Below, piece by piece: positions 53,176 to 62,887 of a DNA stretch of 64,000 nt. Numbering within the stretch: position 1 is the stretch's first letter; the number at the start of each line of letters is the position of its first letter. Below the pieces are notes generated by a model. It did not search any database, was not told the DNA's origin, and saw only the letters and a list, made by a program, of their open reading frames with translations. The position numbers and the translations under genes were made by a program. The DNA comes from an uncultured Anaerolineales bacterium (lineage in GTDB: Bacteria > Chloroflexota > Anaerolineae > Anaerolineales > UBA6663): contig CALFZO010000159.1 of assembly GCA_937952305.1 (NCBI GenBank), positions 19,735 to 83,734 of the forward strand, read 5' to 3'.

Positions 53176-54216
53176 CTAAAGTCCGGCGTAAAGCGCCTTG
53201 AGCTGGTGGGCTAAGACACGGGCGTCGTGATAGCGCTCGACGTAGGCGCGGCCGCGCCGTCCCAGCTCGTGCCGCCACTTGCCGTTCTTAAGTACCTCCG
53301 AGAGCACGATGCTCAGATTGTCTGAGGTGGCTTTGATGATAGGCAACTCAGGTGGATAGCGATCGACCAGAGATGGTTTAATGTAACAGATCACCGGTTT
53401 GCCATAGGCCATTGCCTCAACCGCGGCAACCCCGTGACTTCCCAGTATCATCTGATCAATGAAAACATCACAGCGCCTCATGAGTTCCTGCACATGAGCA
53501 TGGGGCTGATTCAGGGCGGCTTGGTATCTAAAGGTAATTTGCCCGATAAGGGATTGAATGGCGGACTCGACTGCGGCGGTCCCCTTCAGGATAGGGGCTG
53601 TGGAGACGTGCAAAACCATGGGATCAGTCGTCAAAGGGTCAGGATAGACCGGTGTGAGTGTATCTAGAACCAGCCGATGGCGGATCAGGCGCACATCGGA
53701 GAACAAGGCAGGCTGAAGATAAGAGCGCAATCCCTCATAAGGGATGACGCAGGTCGCCCCGGCCGATCCGAAATGGCTCTGCCGATCAACGGATCGTGCT
53801 CGGCTTTCTTCCAGACAGTATTCGTGTTTGTCAATAATGCGTGCGAAGTAAGGGTTGTCAGCCGCCTCAATTTCCGGGATGCGAATGTCGGAGCCGTGGA
53901 ATTCCACGACACGTTTTTTTTGCATGTGGTGAGCCAGTTTCAGATCCAAGGCGTTGAATAGCCCCCAATGGTAATGCCAGTGAATCACGTCCGCCCAGAG
54001 AAGCGCCGGTACCAAACGGTGGATTCGCACGAGATATGCCGCCAACGCCTGCACAAGATTCTTCTTCGATGGTGACGGGAATGTCTCCAATCCGATCTCC
54101 GAAGTCAAATGGCGGCTGGGGCTTAATCCGCGGGCCTCCACACCTATCGCCCTCAGTGCGCGAACAGACGTGCTGAGTTGAGAGGCCATATTGACGGGGA
54201 GATGCAGGACGCGCAC
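53176..54216 (-). CDS. Glycosyltransferase, atypical composition
   Basis: 346 residues from GTG 54216 with GGGAG upstream. GT-B-like: RVLHLPVNMASQLSTSVRAL, DVIHWHYHWGLFNALDLKLA, RVVEFHGSDIRIPE and LGSHGVAAVEAMAYGKPVIC on the donor side. GC content and codon use are clearly lower than in asnB and the GT4 genes, as in the flippase upstream, so this end of the operon may have been acquired separately. Confidence 0.78.
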   Translation of the reverse strand: MRVLHLPVNMASQLSTSVRALRAIGVEARGLSPSRHLTSEIGLETFPSPSKKNLVQALAAYLVRIHRLVPALLWADVIHWHYHWGLFNALDLKLAHHMQKKRVVEFHGSDIRIPEIEAADNPYFARIIDKHEYCLEESRARSVDRQSHFGSAGATCVIPYEGLRSYLQPALFSDVRLIRHRLVLDTLTPVYPDPLTTDPMVLHVSTAPILKGTAAVESAIQSLIGQITFRYQAALNQPHAHVQELMRRCDVFIDQMILGSHGVAAVEAMAYGKPVICYIKPSLVDRYPPELPIIKATSDNLSIVLSEVLKNGKWRHELGRRGRAYVERYHDARVLAHQLKALYAGL

Positions 54217-54231
54217 GGAAGTTTGCTCCCG

Positions 54232-55716
54232 TCACGGAGAGGGAGGATGACCAGCTAATAGGTTCGCTGAGAACTGGCGCATAGCTTGGTATGCTTGCCG
54301 CAGTTCTTTTGGGCTGACAATACCTGCTAGCACGATGGCACCGGCAAATAGCGCCAACGTGACAAGCCGGGGCAGAAATCCCTGTAGCAGTGGTTGGGGC
54401 AGAAGATGAAGGCTGACTAGGAGCACGTATACACAGCTTATGGCGATTAGTCTTCCCCAGCGGTAAGGAACAAACAGACTTCGCTGGCTTGGGCCGTACA
54501 GACATACTAGCCAGACAAGGCCGGCGCACAGGGTTGCCAGGATTGCGCCCCAGACGCCCAGCCGAGGTAGAACAAGCCAGTTCACGGCGATGTTGCTCAC
54601 CGCGCCGGCAGTCAGGGCGACCGTGATCCACTGAGTTCTTTTGGTAGCGTAGAGGCCAATCTGAAACCCGGAACCCAGCATGGCCATAGGTCCATAGTAG
54701 ATCAACAGCATCAGGGCGTAGGGTGCAGCAGGTATGTAAATTGCCCTGGTAAACCAACCCAGGATATCTGTGGCGAAAACACCAATGGCTAGAGCAATGA
54801 AGGCGCTGCCTGCCACAAACAACTCCAACAGACGGGAGAACTGACGCGGTGCGTCTGGGCGATTTTGGGCGGCCATTTCGAGCGCCAGCGGCCACCATGC
54901 ATTCCAAACCGCACTTAATAATACATACGCCATCGTCGCAAGTTTATTGGCGATTGAGTAAAGCCCAAGTTCCGTCTGTGAGACGAATTGGGTCAATAGG
55001 AGTCGATCAGCATTGGAAAGTACACTCCAGCTCACAACGCCCAGGGCTATGCCGGCGCCAGTCTTCAACATGGCTCTGGCTAGCGCTGAGTCAAAGCGCC
55101 CGTGGAGGGGTTGCCAAGCCAAAAGGAGACCGAGGCCAGCGGTTACTCCACTGGCCGTAACCGTGGCAGCGACAACGCCGGCCGCCTTGAGTTGTAGGCC
55201 AACGACGGCCACCAAATTGGCGGTGACAGTTGTCAGCAATGAGGCCAATGCCAGCGCGTTGACTCTCCGGATGCCCATCCGCAGCCGCAGGGCGGCTAGT
55301 GTGATGGCGCCAATCGGGGCCGTTGCAATGTGGATCGACAGGAGTTGGAGCAGATTCGCCTTCTCTGTGCCTTTGAAGAGCAGCACTGCTAGTGGCTCAG
55401 CTGATAGCGCCATCACGATGCCGAGCGTGATGCCCATCCCGAGGCCCAGGATCACTGTGGTCGTAACCAGATTGCGGGTATGCTCGGGAGATTTCTCATC
55501 ATAGAAGTAGGCGCTGAGTGCCTGGTCCATCCCAAAGACGGACACAATCACACAAAAGTTAGCCAGAGTCAAAGTCACGTCGACCACGCCATAATCGGCT
55601 GGGGTCAGGATGCGAGTGTAGATCGGCGTTAAGAATACAGTAAACAGCGGCCCGAGCAGGGTCACCAGGCTATAGCCGGCCGTGAGCCGGGCGAGACGGG
55701 CCAGGGTTTGGCGCAT
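54232..55716 (-). CDS. Oligosaccharide flippase (Wzx-like, MOP superfamily)
   Basis: 494 residues, about 12-14 membrane helices. FLTPIYTRILTPADYGVVDV is the typical early loop of polysaccharide flippases, followed by YFYDEKSPEHTRNLVTTTVI. It would move the lipid-linked repeat unit across the membrane. Markedly lower GC than the downstream genes. First gene of the 13-gene run. Confidence 0.88.
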   Translation of the reverse strand: MRQTLARLARLTAGYSLVTLLGPLFTVFLTPIYTRILTPADYGVVDVTLTLANFCVIVSVFGMDQALSAYFYDEKSPEHTRNLVTTTVILGLGMGITLGIVMALSAEPLAVLLFKGTEKANLLQLLSIHIATAPIGAITLAALRLRMGIRRVNALALASLLTTVTANLVAVVGLQLKAAGVVAATVTASGVTAGLGLLLAWQPLHGRFDSALARAMLKTGAGIALGVVSWSVLSNADRLLLTQFVSQTELGLYSIANKLATMAYVLLSAVWNAWWPLALEMAAQNRPDAPRQFSRLLELFVAGSAFIALAIGVFATDILGWFTRAIYIPAAPYALMLLIYYGPMAMLGSGFQIGLYATKRTQWITVALTAGAVSNIAVNWLVLPRLGVWGAILATLCAGLVWLVCLYGPSQRSLFVPYRWGRLIAISCVYVLLVSLHLLPQPLLQGFLPRLVTLALFAGAIVLAGIVSPKELRQAYQAMRQFSANLLAGHPPSP

Positions 55717-55829
55717 GCTTCGAACAGGGTGTGGCGGACCAGCCAGAGGCGGCAGCGGTGGATCAACACAAGCCGTTCAGCCCAGTTGACGGGACGACTC
55801 AGTTGTCAGCGCCTAGGCAACGAAACGTG

Positions 55830-55835
55830 ATTATA
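55830..55835 (-). promoter_or_regulatory. -10 box (TATAAT) of the polysaccharide operon
   Basis: TATAATCACG on the minus strand, about 113 nt before the flippase ATG. No clear -35 is visible. A long leader precedes the flippase. Confidence 0.5.
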
Positions 55836-55911
55836 GGCGCTGCCCGCCGCCCGTCAATCAGGGCGCGCGGCTGCGGCGCGGGCCCAAGACGGCCAGCCCA
55901 CCAGAATGGAA

Positions 55912-55940
55912 AGGGGCACGCCAGACAAGGGCGTGCCCCT
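55912..55940 (-). terminator. Terminator of the FG-GAP giant gene
   Basis: AGGGGCACGCC (55912-55922) pairs perfectly with GGCGTGCCCCT (55930-55940) around AGACAAG. It is 32 nt after the giant gene's stop; on the minus strand TTTCC follows, a weak T-tract. Confidence 0.7.
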
Positions 55941-55972
55941 GGAAGCTGACCGTCAGTCCCGGCCCAATCAGC

Positions 55973-58900
55973 TCAGCGCTGGCTGTCCTCGGGATCAGTC
56001 GTCGGCCCACTGTCGGCGCCGGCCCAGCGCCGGGCGAGAGGCGGTTGCAGCGGCAGGTCGGGCAGCGCGGTCTCACCGGGCCAGCTCTGGACAGCTGCCT
56101 GGCCGCGCTCAAGGAACGTCACCATGCGATAGTAGTAGGAGATGCCCAGCCCATCCTCGGAGCCATGCACCAGGACGAACCAACCGCACCGATTGCCGGT
56201 GACGAAGCCCGCCGGCACGTCCTGCACCACGTAGCTGGACACATACCCCAGCGGCGGCGTGTAGAACTCCGGCTCGCCGTCGTCCAGTTCGAAGATATCC
56301 AGGGCGTAGCTGTCAGACGGGCTGCCCGGGCGCGGGACCCAGGAGAAGGTCACGGGCACGTAGACGCCGGCCCCGGACGCCGGCGCGGACAGCGTGATGT
56401 TGGCGATGTCGAAACTGCCGATGCGCATGGTGGTGCCGGCGCGGTATTCCTCCAGAAGGCGCGTGTACCAGATGGCCAGCCGGGCTGAGTTGCCGGGGTT
56501 GTCATAGCGCACGTAGTAGGCCTGACCGGCGCTCAGGCTGGGCGCGGACGGGAACGAGTAGTAGCCATCCGCCTCGGTGGTCGCCGTCGCCCGCACGGAC
56601 CAGGTGGCGCCATTGAAGAAGACCAGCTCCAGGCCCACTCCCGGCGCCGGCTGGCCGTTGTCGGTGACAAATCCGAACAGGCCGGCGAACGGCCGGCTGC
56701 GCAGGATGGCTGGCAGGTAGACGATGCGATTGGCATTTGGAGAAGCCGAAAAGGTCCGGACATTGGTCGAAGGCTCCCAGCCGCCACCGGTCGTCAGTTG
56801 AGTCAGGCCATTGCCGTCGATCCGGACACGCCAGAGCTGGCCCTCCTTGCTGAAGACCAGCCAGCTGCCATCGCGTGACCACGCCAGACGGTTGAGCTGC
56901 GGCCGGTCCACGCCGGCGGCGAGCAGTTGGCCGCCGCCTCCGCTCGTGTTCAGCAGCCACAGATCGTAGGGTCCGTCTGATCCCGCCGCGTAACGCAGGA
57001 CGGCGATCTGGCTGCCATCCGGCGACCAGGCCGGGCGATGGTAAGAGTAGCCGGTCTGGGCCGCCGAGGCGAGCAGTTGCAGCCCGCTGCCGTCGGCGTT
57101 GACGACGTAGAGGTTGTGGGTGCGGGCGGCGGCCTCTCCCACGAAAGCCAGCCGGGTCCCGTCGGCCGACCAGGCCGGACTGCCGGCGGCCTCAGGCAGA
57201 TCGGTGAGACGCTGTGCCCCCGAGCCGTCCGGGTTGATGGTCCAGATCTCCCAGCCGCTGCCGTCGTCGCCCCGCAGCGCCAGCCGATCACCCTCTGGCG
57301 TCCAGGCCGGCTCCATGGCCTGGCCGTTGAAGGGCACCGGCGCGGCGCGAGAACCGTCGCTCTCCGCCACCCAGACCGACCAGGCGGTGTTGCCGTCCAC
57401 CTGATAGGCCAGGCGCGTGCCGTCCAGAGTCAGCGCGGGATTCTGTTCATCACCCGGGCGGTTGGACACTTGCCGGCGGTTGGTGCCATCGGCCTCCATC
57501 ACCCACACGTTCGCGCTGCTGTTCACGCCCGGCTCAGGACCGACGAAGGCGACAGCGTCCGTCCGTGCTGGCGGCAGAACTCGGGCGGCCAGAGCTTTGG
57601 GCGCCGGTTGCCAGCCTCCATCACTGGTCAGTCGCGCGGCCTGTGTGCCGTCGGGCCGCACCTGCCACACCTGGCCGTCGCGCGCGAACAGGAGCCAGCG
57701 CCCATCCGGCGTCCAGGCGAGGTGATTGGCCTGCGGCGGCTCGAGGCCGCTGGCCACCAGATGGGGGTAGCGGCCGGCTGCCGTCATGACCCAGAGTTCA
57801 TAAGGCCCGGAGCTGGAGCCGGCCGGCCAGCGCAGCGTGGCCAGGAGCCGGCCGTCCGGGGACCAGGCCGGCAGATCATGCGAGAAGCCGCTCTGGCTGG
57901 CCGAGGTCAGCAACGTCTGGCCGCTCCCGTCGTCGTTGACAGTGTACAGATCGGAGGAGTAGGCCGCCGCCGAGCTGGCGAACGCCAGCCGATCCTGCGT
58001 CGGCGACCAGGCTGGGGCGCTGGAAGCGCCGGGCGTCGTGGTGAGGCGCCGCGCCGCGCTGCCGTCGGCGTTCGCCGTCCAGATCTCCCAGCCTGACTCG
58101 GTGTCGCGGCTGAAGGCCAGGCGGGCGCCCTCCGGCGACCAGGCGGGGCGCTGGAACTGGCCGGCCAGCGGCAGTTGCTGAGGGTTGGAGCCGTTGCGGT
58201 TCATCACCCACAAAGTCCACTGATCGTTGCGGCGGGACACGTACGCGATGCGGCTGCCGTCCGGCGCCAGGCTAGGCCAACGGTCTTCGCCGCCGTAGGG
58301 CGTGAGTTGGATCTGCGCCGAGCCGTCGGCGTTCATGATCCACACGTTGCTGTCAGCACTGCTATCCGCGGCCGGCTGCGGCTTGGTGAACACGATGTCG
58401 CCGCCGCCGCACTGCAGCGCGCTCGAGATTTGCTGATAGATCGCGGCCAGGTCGTCGCTGGTCGGAGCGAAGTAGTAGCGGTCGGTGCCCGAGGCCACTT
58501 GCTGCAGCAGATCGGTGTCCACGTCCGGTCCGAGCCCAATGGTGAAGAGCGTGGCCCCTTCCGCTTTGGCACCGTTGGCCTCGGACAGGACCGCAGCGTT
58601 GTCGCCCGCGGTCTGCTGGCCGTCCGTCAGCAGGACGATCACCTTGAAGTGGGTGGGGAGGTGGCGGGCGCTGACAAGTTCCAGGCGGGCCTGTTGCAGG
58701 GCCAGGTCGATGCGCGTGCCGCTGATCGCGCTGACGGTCAGGGCCTGCACGGCCGCGTCGACGGCGGCCTTGTTCACCGTGAGCGGGTACGCCAGCCCGG
58801 CGTCGTTGGCAAAAGCGACCAGGGCCAGTTGATCTGGCGGGGCCTGGGCGGCCGTGATAAAGGTGTGCAGGGCGGCCTGGGCGTCGGCGAGCTTGTTGTC

Positions 58901-61900
58901 GTTTCCCATGCTCCCGGAGCGGTCGATCACCAGGACGATATCGGACTCGCGCGAGCTGGGCGTGCAGGCCGCTGTCTGGGTGCGGAAGCGGGCCTCTTGT
59001 TGGCCGTTCCAGGGCTGGGTCAGCCACCGGCTGAAGGGTTGGTAGGGCGTGGCTAATGGATGGTACCGGACCCGCACGCGCCAGTGGTACTGAGTGTCGC
59101 GGTCGAGATCGCTGACCAGCTCGCTCAATTGCGCCCCGGCCGTGCCGGTGTCGGTCCAGGCGCTGCTCTGGTGTAAGTCGCTGCCGTCCAACAGCACACC
59201 GACGGGCTTCACTTCCCATTCGAGCTTGACCAGGCCGCGGCCATACGGGGTGCGCCCGGACAGCGCCAGCTGCACGGCAGTGTCGCCGGCGGTCCCCAGG
59301 CGCGCGATGGGCGTCGTCCCGTCGGCGCGCAACTGCTGCGGCCGGAGGCTGAGGCCGCCGCCGTTCCCTTGGAACACGTAGGCCCGGCCGGCGTCAGTCT
59401 GGGCGGCGTCGTAGCCGCCGGCGCCGATGAGGACGTCGGCGTAGCCGTCGCCGTTGACATCGCCGGCTGAGCCGACGCTGGCGCCGAAGTTGGCGCCGGC
59501 CTGATCACCCTCTGCCGTCCAATCCGGCAGCGCGCTCGGGCCGGCGGGCGACCCCAGGTACACCTGCGCCTGACCCTCATCCACCTGGCCGTTGTCGTAG
59601 AACCAAGCCGCCGCGACCACATCGGCGTAGCCGTCGCCGTTGACGTCGCCAGCGCCGCGGACGGAGCCCCCTAAGCGGGCGCCGGCCTGGTTGCCCTCGA
59701 CCGCCCAGTTGGCGGCGCCGCTCAGGCCGGCCGCGGAACCGTAGTAGATGACCGCCCGGCCTTCGTCGGATTGGCCGTTGTCGAAGAACTCCTGACCGAC
59801 GATGACGTCCGCGTAGCCGTCGCCATTGACGTCGCCGGCCGTGCCTACCGACACGCCGAAGCGGCTGCCGGCCTGGTTGCCTTCCAGACTCCAGTCTGGC
59901 GTTTGGCTGAGGCCGGTCGCCGACCCCAGAAAGAGCAGAGCCTGTCCCTCGTCGGCCAGATCGCCGTCATGATCGTAAGCGCCGACGATTAGATCGGAAT
60001 AGCCGTCGCCGTTGACGTCGCCGGCGTCAGCGGCGGCCGACCCCAGCAGGGAACCGGCTTGCGCGTCCACGTACGTCCAGACGGGCGCGGAGCTCAGGCC
60101 GTCCGCGGAGCCTGGATAGACCCGCACGCGGCCCTGCCCGCGGACCCAGTAATACCAGGCGCCGACGACGATATCGCCGTAGCCGTCACCGTTCACGTCG
60201 CCCGCGCTGCCCGCCGCACTGCCGAAGTAGGCGCCGGCCTCGCCGCCAGCAGCGGACCAGTTGGCGGCCGGGCCGGGGCCTGACGCCGAGCCGTAGTAGA
60301 CAGAGACGCGGCCTTCGTCGGCCTGGCCGCCGTCATAGTCCGTGGCCGCGATCAGGAAGTCATCGTAGCCGTCGTCGTTGACGTCGCCGGCCGCATTCAC
60401 CAGCACCCCGAAGTTGGCGCCGGCCTGATTGCCTTCGGCCATCCAATCCGGGGAGGTGGATAGCCCGGCGGTTGTGCCGAAGTACAGGTAAGCCCGGCCC
60501 TCGTCGGTCTGGCCGTTGTCGTAGCCATAGGCGCCGACGAGCACATCGGCCAGGCCATCGCCGTTGACGTCGCCGGCTTTGGCCGTATAGGCGCCAAAGA
60601 ACGCGCCCGGCTGATCACCCGCGCCGGTCCAGTCTGGGCTGGTGCTCAGGCCATTGGGCGAGCCGTGATAGACGAAGGCGCGGCCCTCATCGCTGTGGCC
60701 GTTATCGAATTGGGGGGCGCCCAAAATCAAATCGGAGTAGCCGTCACCGTTCACGTCGCCGGCGGTGCTGGCTCCTTTGCCGAACAGGCTATTAGCCTGG
60801 TTGCCTTTGCCAGACCATGCCGGTGCCGAGCTCAAGCCAACTGAGGATCCAAGAAAGACGAAGGCCGCGCCCTCTTTGACCTCATCTTGTGATAGAACTT
60901 CGGCACCCACGACTAAGTCGGCGTAACCATCGCCATTCACATCGCCGGCAGTTCGGACGGGTGCCCCATACCAGTCGAAATCCTGTATGCCTGTGCTCGT
61001 CCAGTTGGGTGTTGACGCGAGTCCTTGTGAGGAACCAAAGAACACATAGGCACGGCCCTGTCCAAACCCAAGGCCACTGTTGTAACCGGGTGCTCCAATC
61101 GCAAGATCGCCATAGCCATCACCGTTCACGTCACCGGCTGGGCCGAGTGCCACTCCAACGCCGGCATCATGGTCTATGTCGCCGGTATAGACCCAGTCGG
61201 CGTTAGCCGGCGTGCCGTTGGGGCCCAAGCCGGCGGCCGATCCAAAGTACACATAGGCCTGACCTTCGGGATAGTTGCTGGGCGTGCCAGGATTGACGTC
61301 GTAGCCGTAGGCGCCAAAGACGATATCGGCGTAGCCGTCGCCGTTGACGTCGCCGGCCCCACTTACAGCATGTCCCAGCTGGGAGTCTAGGTGGTCGCTG
61401 GTGGCCAGCCAATTCGCATTTGGGCTGGGGCCATTGGCCGACCCCAAATACACATATACTTTGCCTGTGTTGCGCGTGTGATTGTCGTAGTAATACCAGC
61501 CTCCCACAATGAGGTCGCCGAAGCCATCCCCATTGATGTCCCCGGCGGCCGCGACGGAGCTACCCAGGTTGGCATCTGCCGTATCGCCCTCATCGCTCCA
61601 GACCGCTGTGGTGCTTAGGCCCGAGGCCGCCCCGAAGTACAAATAGATCCGGCCTTCAAACTGAGCGCCATTGCTGTAAGTCGGTGCCCCTACTATGACA
61701 TCGGCGTAGCCGTCGCCGTTGACGTCGCCGGCGGTGCTGACGACATAGCCGTAGCGGGCGCTGGCCGAGTTGCCCTCGGTGGTCCAGTCCGGGCTGGTGC
61801 TTAATCCCGAGGCGGAGCCGTAATACACGTAGGCCCGGCCTTCGTCGGTCTGCCCGTTGTCGTAGTACATGGCGCCGACGATGACGTCCGAGAAGCCGTC

Positions 61901-62752
61901 GCCGTTCACGTCGCCGGCCGTGCTGGTGGAGATCCCATACCAGGCGCCGGCCTGGTCGCTCTCGGCGGTCCAGGCGGTAGACGTGGCCAGTGGGTCAATC
62001 GTGATCGGGAAGGCCGCGCCGGTGAGGTCGACGTCGAGGCGCACTCGAGCCGCCGCTGTCAGGTCCAGGGTCGCGGGCAGGGCGCGGCCCCGCGCGTCAA
62101 CGGCCAGCACCTGGCCATATTCCAGGACACTGACGCCCGCCGGCGTGGTGAAGCGGATCGCCGAACGATCTGGGGTGAGTTGGCCGGTGAGGGTGCCGAC
62201 GACGGCCAGTTCAAGCTGCAGGCGGGTGGCCCCGGGCGCGGGCGGCTGGCTGAGCGTGAAGCCTTGCTCCAGGCCGCGTTCATCGTTGAGGTACCACTCG
62301 GTGAGTCCGCCGCGACGGTATTCGACGCGCCGCCCCTCGGCGACGAGGTCGGCCGCGGGGACCGGCGCCGTCCCGTAGCCGACCAGCTCGAGCCCCCACT
62401 CCCAAGCGGGCGCGGCCGCGGTGTCCCTCGGGATAACCCGCGGCCCGGCGGGGGTGAAGTAGGTGCGCAGATTATGGGCCCGGTTCGGGGCCTGAAATGC
62501 GGCCGGCACGTCGGCCAGCGGTGTCATCGTCTGCCAGCTGACCGCATATTCCTCCAGGCGCAGATTGGTCTGAATCGTCGACCACCAATCCGAGGGCAGG
62601 GATCGAGCGGCTGTGGCTGTCGCGTCAGCCTGACGCTGATGAACGGAGGCGGACAGTGGCCGTTGGCGAGAAGGCGTTGTCCGGAAAATCGGACCGAGAA
62701 CGAGACTGAAGATGGAGAAGACGGTGACGACGAAGCCGGCCACGAGACGCAT
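55973..62752 (-). CDS. Giant secreted protein: 14 FG-GAP repeats, vWA, two TolB-like propellers, CarboxypepD-reg-like
   Basis: 2259 residues. Signal peptide about 1-30 (RLVAGFVVTVFSIFSLVLGP). Residues 30-275 are a lead domain. About 279-1160 hold 14 FG-GAP repeats of some 62 residues, each with AGDVNGDGxxDxxxGA (Ca-binding DxNGDG loop). A fibronectin-like stretch ends near 1260. A von Willebrand A domain (about 1270-1450) has MIDAS DRSGS. PD40/TolB-like repeats (WIMNADGS, PAWSPDG) form two similar blocks, about 1459-1730 and 1734-2017. A carboxypeptidase-regulatory-like domain covers about 2020-2090. Exported, probably surface adhesion or binding. Repeats 2-6 have lower GC. Confidence 0.85.
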   Translation of the reverse strand: MRLVAGFVVTVFSIFSLVLGPIFRTTPSRQRPLSASVHQRQADATATAARSLPSDWWSTIQTNLRLEEYAVSWQTMTPLADVPAAFQAPNRAHNLRTYFTPAGPRVIPRDTAAAPAWEWGLELVGYGTAPVPAADLVAEGRRVEYRRGGLTEWYLNDERGLEQGFTLSQPPAPGATRLQLELAVVGTLTGQLTPDRSAIRFTTPAGVSVLEYGQVLAVDARGRALPATLDLTAAARVRLDVDLTGAAFPITIDPLATSTAWTAESDQAGAWYGISTSTAGDVNGDGFSDVIVGAMYYDNGQTDEGRAYVYYGSASGLSTSPDWTTEGNSASARYGYVVSTAGDVNGDGYADVIVGAPTYSNGAQFEGRIYLYFGAASGLSTTAVWSDEGDTADANLGSSVAAAGDINGDGFGDLIVGGWYYYDNHTRNTGKVYVYLGSANGPSPNANWLATSDHLDSQLGHAVSGAGDVNGDGYADIVFGAYGYDVNPGTPSNYPEGQAYVYFGSAAGLGPNGTPANADWVYTGDIDHDAGVGVALGPAGDVNGDGYGDLAIGAPGYNSGLGFGQGRAYVFFGSSQGLASTPNWTSTGIQDFDWYGAPVRTAGDVNGDGYADLVVGAEVLSQDEVKEGAAFVFLGSSVGLSSAPAWSGKGNQANSLFGKGASTAGDVNGDGYSDLILGAPQFDNGHSDEGRAFVYHGSPNGLSTSPDWTGAGDQPGAFFGAYTAKAGDVNGDGLADVLVGAYGYDNGQTDEGRAYLYFGTTAGLSTSPDWMAEGNQAGANFGVLVNAAGDVNDDGYDDFLIAATDYDGGQADEGRVSVYYGSASGPGPAANWSAAGGEAGAYFGSAAGSAGDVNGDGYGDIVVGAWYYWVRGQGRVRVYPGSADGLSSAPVWTYVDAQAGSLLGSAAADAGDVNGDGYSDLIVGAYDHDGDLADEGQALLFLGSATGLSQTPDWSLEGNQAGSRFGVSVGTAGDVNGDGYADVIVGQEFFDNGQSDEGRAVIYYGSAAGLSGAANWAVEGNQAGARLGGSVRGAGDVNGDGYADVVAAAWFYDNGQVDEGQAQVYLGSPAGPSALPDWTAEGDQAGANFGASVGSAGDVNGDGYADVLIGAGGYDAAQTDAGRAYVFQGNGGGLSLRPQQLRADGTTPIARLGTAGDTAVQLALSGRTPYGRGLVKLEWEVKPVGVLLDGSDLHQSSAWTDTGTAGAQLSELVSDLDRDTQYHWRVRVRYHPLATPYQPFSRWLTQPWNGQQEARFRTQTAACTPSSRESDIVLVIDRSGSMGNDNKLADAQAALHTFITAAQAPPDQLALVAFANDAGLAYPLTVNKAAVDAAVQALTVSAISGTRIDLALQQARLELVSARHLPTHFKVIVLLTDGQQTAGDNAAVLSEANGAKAEGATLFTIGLGPDVDTDLLQQVASGTDRYYFAPTSDDLAAIYQQISSALQCGGGDIVFTKPQPAADSSADSNVWIMNADGSAQIQLTPYGGEDRWPSLAPDGSRIAYVSRRNDQWTLWVMNRNGSNPQQLPLAGQFQRPAWSPEGARLAFSRDTESGWEIWTANADGSAARRLTTTPGASSAPAWSPTQDRLAFASSAAAYSSDLYTVNDDGSGQTLLTSASQSGFSHDLPAWSPDGRLLATLRWPAGSSSGPYELWVMTAAGRYPHLVASGLEPPQANHLAWTPDGRWLLFARDGQVWQVRPDGTQAARLTSDGGWQPAPKALAARVLPPARTDAVAFVGPEPGVNSSANVWVMEADGTNRRQVSNRPGDEQNPALTLDGTRLAYQVDGNTAWSVWVAESDGSRAAPVPFNGQAMEPAWTPEGDRLALRGDDGSGWEIWTINPDGSGAQRLTDLPEAAGSPAWSADGTRLAFVGEAAARTHNLYVVNADGSGLQLLASAAQTGYSYHRPAWSPDGSQIAVLRYAAGSDGPYDLWLLNTSGGGGQLLAAGVDRPQLNRLAWSRDGSWLVFSKEGQLWRVRIDGNGLTQLTTGGGWEPSTNVRTFSASPNANRIVYLPAILRSRPFAGLFGFVTDNGQPAPGVGLELVFFNGATWSVRATATTEADGYYSFPSAPSLSAGQAYYVRYDNPGNSARLAIWYTRLLEEYRAGTTMRIGSFDIANITLSAPASGAGVYVPVTFSWVPRPGSPSDSYALDIFELDDGEPEFYTPPLGYVSSYVVQDVPAGFVTGNRCGWFVLVHGSEDGLGISYYYRMVTFLERGQAAVQSWPGETALPDLPLQPPLARRWAGADSGPTTDPEDSQR

Positions 62753-62887
62753 AGGCCCCCCTGCCCAAGACGGGATGCAAGTAGATGGCGGCCAGATCGC
62801 CGCCGCCTCCAGTCTAGATCAGGGACAAGGGCGTGCCAATAGGCTTAGGTGCTGAGATTAAGGAGAAATCAAGGCAAAAATGGCCGA

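Noticed and set aside
55973..62752. Regular DNA repeats resembling a CRISPR or satellite array
   Set aside because: The period (about 186 bases) and conserved core follow the FG-GAP protein repeat in frame; no short spaced identical repeats exist here or elsewhere in the window.
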